From the NCBI GenBank assembly GCA_036897095.1, contig JAYMSP010001581.1, forward strand, positions 1 to 30,667: 30,667 nucleotides of DNA, in the 5' to 3' direction. The notes below the pieces were generated by a model, which was not told the origin of the DNA, searched no databases, and was given only the letters and a program-made list of their open reading frames with translations. Position 1 is the first letter of the stretch; the number at the start of each line of letters is the position of its first letter. The position numbers and the translations under genes are program-made. This DNA is from Plantago elongata. Lineage: Eukaryota; Streptophyta; Magnoliopsida; Lamiales; Plantaginaceae. This document shows, one piece after another, positions 22,301 to 30,667 of this stretch.

Positions 22301-22759
22301 CAACAATGTATCAGATGGATAATCAAAACTCTGCCAGAAGTAACTATTCGTGTTACTATCCCGTAACACAAGATTCCCAGTATCTAAAAGTTGGACTGTC
22401 GGATTTTGAGCCGCTGTAACATAACCAGTTGACCAAACGACGCCATTAATTCCATTGAATAGTACCAGACCACCACTATTAATCGACAATGAACCAGACA
22501 AGTCCCCAACTGGGTTTCGTCTATTTGCAACCCAAACTACAGTTCTAACTGGAATATTGTGGTACCAAATTCCCAAGTAACGACCCGCTGAACTACCTGG
22601 ACTGAAAAATCCCAGCTCAAATCTGCCACCATTTGAAACCAGTGTCTCACCATCTCGAAGAGATTGTGATGGAGTAATACTATCAGTCAAAGCTGCAGAT
22701 AGTTCCGGCAAAAATAAAACTGCACATAAAAGATTAAGCAGGACACAAAAAGCAGCCAT
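19326..22759 (-). CDS. G-type lectin S-receptor-like Ser/Thr kinase, copy E
   Basis: Seven in-frame exons with GT-AG borders: 22759..21493, 21320..21213, 20980..20850, 20646..20436, 20335..20098, 19988..19844, 19631..19326, giving 801 residues, the shortest intact copy. The start at 22759 ([17 protein letters not shown]) gives a signal peptide; the in-frame ATG at 22789 would add ten residues. B-lectin, S-locus, EGF-like ([11 protein letters not shown]) and PAN ([10 protein letters not shown]) parts are complete. The membrane helix is about [19 protein letters not shown], then HKRK. Kinase: [11 protein letters not shown], Lys514 in VAVK, HRD Asp611, DFG Asp629, MAPEYA. Exon 6 is 145 nt: two codons are missing in [13 protein letters not shown] compared with B. 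Exon 4 (20646..20436) was translated by hand and is open throughout. Active kinase expected; ligand unknown. Confidence 0.95.
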
Positions 22760-23947
22760 TGTACTCTCATAACTTCTCGCCAATAGCACTACGGAGATTT
22801 TCTAATATCATAAACACAATGGTCAAGAAAGACTATTTTGTCAACTTCCAAGCAAGTGGCCTCTACTAAGTTCAAGGATGATGTTAATAATGTCGAAAAT
22901 TCCACCCTGAAGGATTTATAATGTAAATCTACTTGTTTACAAATCATTGGTTGACACAAGCAGATACATGGCTCTATACCTGCAAATCTCCAAGCATTCA
23001 GAAATATTGAATCATGCCTTATACATGTGATTCGATTATATACAGGGCAATGAAGAAGAAAAAGCAGTAGAAAGACATAAAAACTTGCATTCAAATTCTA
23101 CTGAAAAGCACTTTTAACACTACAATGATTAAGGGCATGAAAATAATAATGACTCATTCTTTAAATTCAGAAAACAGACCCTACGAAAATGACTTAGCAG
23201 TTATACACGACTTTTATGAAAAATATGGAGAATATCAAGGAAAACAAATAATAAATAATAGTATTATAGCACATCTGCCCAACTCCAAATTATACGGTTA
23301 CAGTTTCTGGTATGCATTATTAATAATTATATTCGTAAAATGGAAATTTTATGTAGTATTCTATACAACCTCTATAAAGTTCATCGCTCGACATGGTATA
23401 AATTATAATTCTTTTTAACAATATTATTATATAATCAAGAAAAGTAAAGGTAAAGAAGAGGCTAGAAATAAATACAGTAAGCAGAAAAAGATATATGGTG
23501 TTGGCCCACCCACTTAGCATTTGCTTTGTGAAAGGAACTACAATAATATACAGTAGTGTAATGAATCTAGCTTATGCATACGAACAAGAAGTCAGCATCA
23601 GTAGTGAAAATTCAACAGAGACAGTAACGGATTGACAAACGTATGATCTTCAACTGAGTCAAGAAAACTTCTACCTCAACTTATTTATCTAGCACTTGAA
23701 ACATGTTCAAAATATAGGAAAACCAGAAAAAACGGATATCTTGATCAGAGAGCCAAAATGAAAGTTACAAGTAGCCGAAAAGCACTAATCATATTCTGCA
23801 AGTGGTAAACCAAAGTGTTCATAACATGAAAATAAACATTCATCCAAATAAAAAGAGGGCGGAAAATCACAAAACCTAAAATATGATACGGCCTTTGAGC
23901 CATGACAAGAGATCTTTTCTTATGCACAAACACTTGCTCTTAATCAC
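22760..23947. other. Intergenic region between E (5' side) and F (3' side)
   Basis: The part near E contains TTGGTTGACACAAGCAGATA (about 22946) and, near 23120-23175, CAATGATTAAGGGCATGAAA. Both have counterparts 5' of F, so the E and F promoters are homologous. From about 23195 to 23450 an AT-rich stretch has no counterpart recognised in the other flanks. Around 23640-23700 the 3' flank resembles that of D and E. The plus-strand open frame 23125-23418 overlaps the promoter-homologous DNA and has no recognisable domain. Confidence 0.5.
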
Positions 23948-26900
23948 TCAGCGTGCCATCACATGTGTTATGCTGAAGTCATTGACAGAACCTGATTCAT
24001 TCTTGCAAGATGAAGAACCTGTTTCACTAGGTATCAAGTCTATCAAAAAACCAGGCTGCTTTGGCTGGGGAAGTGTACCTTCTCCATTCAACATTACAAC
24101 CACTGTTGACATGGTTGGCCTATCTTCTGGATTCTGCTGAACACACAGCAGGCCCACATGGATGCATCGAATCATTTCAGTTTCAAGAAGCATATCATCC
24201 AATGAAGAATCGAGTAGTTCCAGTGGTCTGCTTTCTGTCCATAATTTCCACGCCTGAATAGGGGTGGGGGGGTTTAAACAAATATACTCAACATAATGGA
24301 CAAGGGATAGTTTTGTTAGTTTAGTTTATGCAAAGGCAAGAACATCTCCATAAACAATGCACTGTAAGTAATACTTGATGTTAACTCCGAATGATTTATT
24401 CAGAGCAACTTTCAGCAAAACCAAGAAAGAAGTGCTTTAGAATACATTTTGCAATTTACATAGAATATTATAGCATATAGACTAGGCAAGTGTGTGATTA
24501 TCCCCTACATGTAACATACTTACATATCCAATAAGATTATGATGGACGTCCTTGGTATGGTGAGACCCTATATTTTTCTTTCCACTCACGATCTCCAGCA
24601 CTAGAATCCCAAAGCTAAAGACATCAGATTTTGCAGAAAATAAACCATAGACTGCATATTCAGGTGCCATATACCCACTGCAGCAAGAGAATTTAGAGTC
24701 AGTAAACTGGTTAGTGGTTACATAATAAGATAAAAAATGAACAATTAATAAATAATGCAGCCAAAAGAACTAGATTCAAAAAGTTCACTATTTGCATACT
24801 ATGTGCCAACAATTCGTCTTGTATTATCTTCATTTTGATCGCCTCCAAAAGCTCTAGCCAGGCCAAAGTCGGAAATTTTTGGGTTCAGCTCATTATCAAG
24901 TAATACATTACTTGGCTTGAGATCCCGGTGGATAATTCTCAACCTTGAGTCCTGATGAAGGTAGACAAGCCCCCTTGCAATTCCACATATGATGCCAAAC
25001 CGCTTGGACCAATTTAATATTGACCCTTTTGTCTGATCTGTCATTTCAGAATCATAGCAGCATATAAATGAAGCGTTAGTCACAAAAGTTATTGTTCAAA
25101 CAAAATATAACTACAAGCTAGTCCCAATTACATACCAAAGAGAAATGAGTCCAAACTTCCATTGGGCATGTATTCATAAACCAATATTTTCTCATCATGT
25201 TCGATGCAATAACCCAGAAGCCTGACAAGATTTCTGTGTTGAAGTTTAGCAATTAGTTTCACTTCATTTGCGAACTCGTTGAGTCCTTGTCCTGAGATTT
25301 TTGACAGCCTCTTGACAGCAATATGCCGTCCATCAGCTAATAAGCCCTGAGAATTGTAACTTGTTAGGGATTAAATCGGCCAGGAGAATATTAAGTATCT
25401 CTTGTGAAGTAGAAAAGTAAGTATATACTAAAACATGTAGCCGGAAACTCAGAGAAATAAACAATGAATGCACTGGTTCTCTACACATATTTTGTTTTTA
25501 ACTTTTGCTAGAATCACCTTGTACACGGGTCCAAATCCACCTTCACCAAGCTTGGTGCCCACAGAAAAATTATCTGTGGCACGAGAAACTACAGCCAACT
25601 GAAGAAAGGGAATGTTCATATCATCGTTCTCAGAATCTTCATCTTCACCTGCCCCAAAAAAAAATATATGGTAAAAAATTCTACAGATTTAAAGTGCTAT
25701 TTTAATTCTTCTCTTTCTTCCTCTTATTTTTATGATATATCTCCATCCATCTCGGGAAGAATTTATTGCATTGAAATAGTGAAAGGTCTGTAAATTGGAA
25801 ATCACTGGAGTACAACAGAGTAAGTAGTATTTCTACCAATAGTAAATAATTTATAGCACAATCACTTTAATCACCTCTGGCGTTCATCTTTCTTCTGCGA
25901 AGAAAGCAGTACACACCGACTAGGAACATGAAAACTATAACAGGAACTACAATTGCAGCTGCTATCACCAGAGACTTATTTTCTGTCAAAAGAGGAAGAG
26001 AAATAAGCCTTAAACAGATCATCTCCTAAAAGATGTTCCACTGCAATGGTATAAGTGCACAATGATCAAGACACAAGTATGTGCACCAATTGAGCAGGCA
26101 AAATCTATGGAAGCAGGAAAAAGAAGAGACACTTACTTGTATCAGATCCATGCATTCGTACATAAAGTTCCTGTCCACCATCAGAGAACTGTCTAATGTC
26201 AATCAGATCTCCGTACCATTGGATACATCCACTACCATGCCCTCTAATATCCGAGTTTATGTAAGCCATACAAGAACAGTTTCTCAAACATGTTTCTCTA
26301 CATTCCTTCAAATTCATGGTTATATTAACCCAAGAACGGACAGTATCTGGTAACTTTATGCCAGAAAGTTTGACAAATCTGTGTTTTTCGGAACAGTTCA
26401 ATGGCTCACTCCTCATGCATCCATTTGACCAGTCCACAGAATTCCAGCTCTGGGGCGATCTTGGTTTGAAACCTTTTAAGCATTGACAAACAGGTGATTC
26501 ACTGATGATGCATATACTATTACCGCCACACAAGCCATAATTATCACAATAATCACGAGGAACCGATGCATAAAGCCTCCATGAATTATCTGCACCAACC
26601 CATACATAGCGCTCTCGGTTGGATGTAGTATCATTCAACACAAGCCTGGTGATAACAGACGTATTAAGAAGCTCGTAAATGTAGTAAACCTCATCTTGGT
26701 TAGCAACAAACTTGAAGCTAAAAACTGGGTTGGTCCTTAATTCAGGAGCACCACTAAATCTTAGGCCGTTCCATGGACCCCCTCGGAAATACTTCCTAGT
26801 TCCCTTCATCAATACCGCCTGTGGAGATGTATCAAGCTCAATGCCGTTGCTCAGTTCCCCAGGTGATGGATCATCAGGACTTTTCCATGATGACAGACGT

Positions 26901-27406
26901 CTGTTGAGAGGTTTTCTCAAGTCCCAACCAAGTTTCATTCCTGGTAATAATGTATCAGATGGATAATCAAAACTCTGCCACAATAAAATATTTGTATTAC
27001 CATCTCGTAAAACAAGATTCCCCGTATCTAAAAGTTGCACTGCTGGATTTTGAGCTGCTGCAACAAAACCACTTGACCAAACAACACCATTAGTTCCATT
27101 CAACAGTACTAGACCGCCTGTGCTGTTAATCGACAACGAACCAGACAAGTCCCCGACTGGGTTTTGCCTATTTGCAACCCAAACTACAGTTCTGACTGGA
27201 ATGTTGTAATACCAAATACCCAAGTATCGTCCCGCTGAACTACCTGGACTGAAAAATCCCAGCTCAAAACTGCCACCACTTGAAACCAGTGTTTCACCAT
27301 CTCGGAGAGATTGTGATCCAGTAATACTATCAGGCAAAGCAGCAGGTAGCATCAGCAAAATCGAAATTACACATAAAAGATGAGGTAGAATGCAAAGAGC
27401 ACCCAT
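23948..27406 (-). CDS. G-type lectin S-receptor-like Ser/Thr kinase, copy F
   Basis: Seven in-frame exons with GT-AG borders: 27406..26137, 25982..25875, 25648..25518, 25346..25136, 25037..24800, 24677..24524, 24253..23948, giving 805 residues. The start at 27406 ([19 protein letters not shown]) yields a signal peptide; an in-frame ATG at 27466 would put 20 polar residues ahead of it. B-lectin, S-locus, EGF-like ([11 protein letters not shown]) and PAN ([10 protein letters not shown]) parts are complete. PAN ends [13 protein letters not shown] where the other copies read [10 protein letters not shown] or similar. The membrane helix is followed by RRRKMNAR. Kinase: [11 protein letters not shown], Lys515 in IAVK, HRD Asp612 (HRDLKPSN against KASN elsewhere), DFG Asp630. 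[10 protein letters not shown] replaces [10 protein letters not shown]. Exon 6 is 154 nt with one extra codon (KDVHHNL). It is the most upstream copy in transcription order. Confidence 0.95.
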
Positions 27407-27949
27407 CGTACTCGCATAACTTCTCACCCAAAAACAAAACGGAGATTTTCGAATCCCATAACCCAATTGACCAAGAAAGACTCCATTTTTATTTTTGCAA
27501 GCAAGTGGCTTCTACTAGTCCAAGAATGATGTTGATATTAATCAGCTCTTGGTCAGCAACTTCCTATGTAGAAAAATCCCACCCTTATGGAATTGCAATA
27601 CAAATCAACTTCTTTACAAATCACTTCTTGACACAAGCCGACACCTGGTTATAGTCAGTGGTTGACACAAGCAGACACCTAGATCATTATATGTATGAAA
27701 GCGTCCTTGAAGACAAGACCTTCCAAAATGATAAAATTGATATTATAACGCAAGTATGATAACATTCATTGCCCTTGACCAGGTCTTTTCTCTAACTAAC
27801 CAATAGCAGGCAAGATACAGAAAGATATGGTTTTATTCTCAGTCGAACAAAGGAAAAAATGATAATAAGTATGTATTTTAACGTCAAGATTCAGTCCAAG
27901 CGCAATACTACATCTGCAATTTTATTACGGCATAATAAACAATCTCATA
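27407..27949. promoter_or_regulatory. Proximal 5' flank of gene F
   Basis: Probable promoter and 5' leader of F, resembling the E flank in several short blocks. It includes the duplicated TTGACACAAGC element listed separately. No TATA box could be fixed with confidence. Confidence 0.35.
27628..27682. repeat. Two direct copies of a TTGACACAAGC element upstream of F
   Basis: TTGACACAAGCCGACACCTG begins at 27628 and TTGACACAAGCAGACACCTA at 27662, 34 bp apart. One related copy lies upstream of E near 22950. Each begins with the TTGAC core found in WRKY-bound W-boxes, although the next base (A) is not the usual C or T, so a regulatory role is only a possibility. Confidence 0.6.
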
Positions 27950-29930
27950 AATATACAGTTTTCTAATTTATGATGCAACAATAAACAGGAAGTTTTACCC
28001 CTGAAAATGACTTCCATATGATCAAAGAGGAAAAAGTCTTCAGTAGCATTGTAGAAAGTAAAACCAAACAATGACTTAAGGCATGAAAATAAAGACTCCT
28101 TGAAATTTAGGAAACACACAAAAGTTCACCTGCCCTTAATTGTCCCTTCGATAATATCATAGTAACTTCCCGAATATCAAATTCACTTGATACCTAACCC
28201 TCTGCATCAAGAGGCAATAAGTATCTCATAATTGAAGTGTGAAAAGAATAGCTCTATCAAGATTTGAAGGATAGTCTTACATCAAGATTCACAAAGTATC
28301 TCATCAATAAAGCAGGAAATCCACAGCATCATGGAATATTACAAGTCTTCCATGGTTTATTTCTTCATGCCACCAGCAACCTGGTAGGACCATAACGCCA
28401 AGGTACATGACCCGGAAATCCATTTTTCTTGGTCAAGATACTAAAGTGGGATATCTCACTCTCACCTTACGATCAAGATTTCCCGGTTGGGGTCAAATCA
28501 CGATAAAAACAATCCAAAATGATATTAGCATTCATGTACTTGTAGCTAAAAACTTTCATGACATTAAGGAAACATGCAGGTTTCACAGCCTTAATCATTC
28601 TCAATAATAACTAGCAGCTATGATCATGAAATCCAACCATACCTACTCACACTACATCAAGTATTCAATAAGATACAGAGTAATTGGATAAGACAAAACT
28701 CTACATCAGAAGTCAGTAAGAATCTCATCAATGCTTGAGAAATAGGGAAGCCATCTTATACATAAAAAAGAAAGGGCAAGTAGCATTACAATTTACATGA
28801 CGACAGTATCATTTCTATGGTTTATTTCATCAGCCTTCTTATGGACAACCTTGTTAGGATCTATACAGCAATGTACATGACTTGGGATCCCACATTCATA
28901 GTACAAAAGTGGGATTTATAAGCTCATGTTACACTCTAGCTTTTCCGGTTAAGTAATTGTCAGACCACAAAGTTCACAACCTTAATCGTCATTCGATAGT
29001 AATTATGAAATCAACCCATCACCTACTCCCTCTAACATTAAGAAGTATGGCATAAATAATTCAGAAATAGAGAGGCCCAACAAGAATTGCTAAAAGACCG
29101 AATCATGTTTATGGTTTATTACACCTTGCCAGGACAACTTTAGGAACCGAAGTGCTGGGTCAATCCCAAATTTTCAGTACAGAATACTTTAGGGGAGTTA
29201 TATAGTCTACTACTTTCATATATACCACAAAAATAATGATACAAAAAAAAAGAGTACCACCACACATACAATTCAGAAAAAAAAATTGAATCATATTCAG
29301 GAAACACAATATTCACAGCCTATATGATCCTCCGAGAATAGCATAGCGCCAAGAAGATAACGAACTCAACCCTTTACATCAAGAATTCAGAATCTCATCA
29401 TTGCTAGAGAATAGGTAAGCCATACAGCTTCACAGCACTTAATTCTACATGAACAGATTCGTTCAGTAATTGTCACATGATTCATTCATCATCCCATCTA
29501 ACAGATAAACAATAAGAATACTAAAACACTATGCTCATTACATTAAGTGCAAATGATTCCATGGTCGATTCCATCATGCCATATTTGGAGAACCTGTTAG
29601 GATCTAATCTCAAGGTACAGGACTCGTATCCCACATTCATAGTATTGGATCCGCAACTGAGACTTACAAGGCCCTGGACTCCCATATCTTACAATCTATC
29701 AGACCAAATGAACAATATGAATCCAGAACAAGATAAGCATCTCAAGCATGTGTAATTACATGCCACTAATCATATTCACAGTACAAACGAAGATCACAAC
29801 CTTAATGTCCTTCTATAATAGCATTGCAGCACTGCAATAACAAAATAGACTCATACACATCCACTATACATCAAGAATTCAATAGGTATCTCAGAAATCA
29901 CTTGGTTGCCAACTATGAATATTAAAACAT
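27950..29930. repeat. Degenerate tandem array upstream of F, unit about 340-480 bp
   Basis: A fixed order of words recurs: CATGGTTTATT, GTACATGAC, CCCACATTCAT, CACAACCTTAATC followed by TTC-ATAATAGCAT, then CATCAAGAATTCAATA and TATCTCATCA. The CTTAAT-type anchor appears near 28133, 28580, 28976, 29314 and 29795. The TGGTTTAT-type anchor appears at 28351, 28816, 29110 and 29560. That makes about five strongly diverged units with unequal spacing. One unit-like copy lies at 18340-18830. Nothing in it looks coding; the short open frames at 28407-28607 and 29531-29755 sit inside units. Confidence 0.7.
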
Positions 29931-30211
29931 GTTCTTCTTTCAGTAATCACCAAATTGCCTATTTCATACTACAGCTAACCAAATAAGAAAACTCAAGAAA
30001 CTAAGATTAGCATTACACCAAGACCTTATCAGAAACCCAATTTTATTCATTGACATTCTCTGTATAGTTCGAATTTCGCCATTTCCAAATAACAACTACA
30101 ACCGGAATCGGTACAACCACATACCATGAACAAATCCCCAAAAAGAAAGAAAAATTAACAAGTCAAATGATCCTCATGATTACAGCCAAAGAAAGAAATA
30201 AGAAAAAGCTA
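29931..30211. other. 3' flank of the EF-hand gene
   Basis: AT-rich DNA directly downstream of the EF-hand gene stop codon on the minus strand. It should contain that gene's 3' untranslated region. No other feature is seen. Confidence 0.4.
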
Positions 30212-30568
30212 CTACAATCCAGCAAGACCTTCCTGTTCAAGAGCCTCTTCCAACAAAAACTGAGACTGGTCCATCAACTCAGGACTCGATCTAAACATCA
30301 AAACACAAAACTCCATCTGGTTCAAAGCACCATCACCATCAAAGTCACCCTCTTTCAACATACTCCTCAAATCATCATCAGACAGGTCTTGAAGCCCCAA
30401 ATAAGAAGCGTTCTTCTTCAAGCTCTCAAATGTGATAACCCCTTTCTCAGAATCCATAAGTAACCGGAACCCTTTACAGAGCTCGCCAATCAAACCATCC
30501 CCTCCAAGCTTATCGGACATGAGGGGCAAGAAATCTTGGAAATTGGTGTTGTTATTGAGTGCTGCCAT
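30212..30568 (-). CDS. Single-EF-hand Ca2+-binding protein, KIC/PBP1 type
   Basis: An intronless 118-residue acidic protein. One canonical EF-hand loop occupies residues 75-86, DFDGDGALNQME, with Asp at positions 1, 3 and 5 and Glu at 12. An earlier segment near 39-50 (DSEKGVITFESL) looks like a degenerate EF-hand. The size, intronless form, N-terminal helix and the FCVLMFRSSPELM sequence after the loop fit the plant family including Arabidopsis KIC, which regulates the kinesin-like calmodulin-binding protein, and PBP1, which binds the PINOID kinase. These small Ca2+ sensors act in the cytosol. Whether this copy is closer to KIC or to PBP1 is not settled here. The ATG at 30568 is the first in frame. 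The leader on the minus strand contains a TATATTA word near 30660. It is unrelated to the receptor-kinase array and marks its right flank. Confidence 0.9.
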   Translation of the reverse strand: MAALNNNTNFQDFLPLMSDKLGGDGLIGELCKGFRLLMDSEKGVITFESLKKNASYLGLQDLSDDDLRSMLKEGDFDGDGALNQMEFCVLMFRSSPELMDQSQFLLEEALEQEGLAGL

Positions 30569-30667
30569 TGAAAAGGGTTGGTTTCTTAGGTAGCAAGATT
30601 GGATTTTTAAGCTTAATCTGGGATGAATTGTGGAAATGAAGGAGTAGTGGTGGGGTAATATAGGGGG

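Noticed and set aside
23125..23418. 97-residue plus-strand open frame upstream of E
   Set aside because: Its beginning lies in promoter DNA homologous to the F flank, where the frame is not kept, and the remainder is low-complexity AT-rich sequence.
4459..27406. Self-incompatibility S-locus
   Set aside because: The genes share SRK architecture, but no small Cys-rich SCR-like partner gene was found between them, and tandem At4g27290-like kinases are widespread outside S-loci.
27950..29930. CRISPR-like or satellite array
   Set aside because: The units are long, strongly diverged and unequally spaced, in plant nuclear DNA; neither a CRISPR array nor a homogeneous satellite fits.

Overview
The window is nuclear DNA from a flowering plant, almost certainly a eudicot. 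The evidence is seven-exon GT-AG split genes of the plant S-domain receptor-kinase family, AT-rich introns and intergenic DNA, plant telo-boxes, and hAT-like and LTR-like repeat debris. Species cannot be fixed from this sequence; a Rosaceae-like origin is only a guess.

Layout. (1) Left edge, 1-540: the first exon and part of the second exon of a mitochondrial-type RRM (glycine-rich) RNA-binding protein on the minus strand, with two telo-boxes in its probable promoter. (2) 540-4458: a repeat-rich spacer without a supported functional gene. It holds a decayed cytosolic ribosomal protein S16 (uS9) pseudogene, CCGG-rich repeat-like DNA, a short tandem duplication, a roughly 0.5-kb non-autonomous hAT-like element, and an LTR-like stretch. 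(3) 4459-27406: a head-to-tail array, all minus strand, of G-type lectin S-receptor-like Ser/Thr kinases of the At4g27290-like type. Five copies (A, B, D, E, F) have complete, open seven-exon structures encoding 801-813 residues. One copy (C) is an exon-1 relic that has lost most of the S-locus domain and every exon for the membrane and kinase parts. Stop codons of the intact genes lie about 4.6-5.2 kb apart. (4) 27407-30211: the long 5' flank of gene F, built largely from diverged ~340-480-bp repeat units, a relative of which lies 5' of gene D. (5) Right edge, 30212-30568: an intact intronless gene for a small single-EF-hand Ca2+-binding protein of the KIC/PBP1 type.

The array has two subgroups. 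A, B and relic C share one form (exon 3 of 146 nt and a [12 protein letters not shown] membrane entry in A and B; a shared upstream block in B and C). D, E and F share another (exon 3 of 131 nt, exon 2 of 108 nt, an ENRV/ENKS-type entry, and homologous 5' and 3' flanks). The picture is of serial segmental duplication that carried promoters along with coding exons, followed by local pseudogenisation and small in-frame indels.

Functionally, the intact genes should encode plasma-membrane receptors with an extracellular B-lectin / S-locus glycoprotein / PAN region, one membrane span and an apparently catalytically competent cytosolic kinase. Ligands are unknown. I found no CRISPR array, tRNA, rRNA or prokaryotic-style system. 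The best second-look items are the degenerate repeat array upstream of F, the S-domain relic C, the 27-bp in-frame duplication in gene D, the recurrent indels at one kinase site, and the open reading into intron 1 of every copy.
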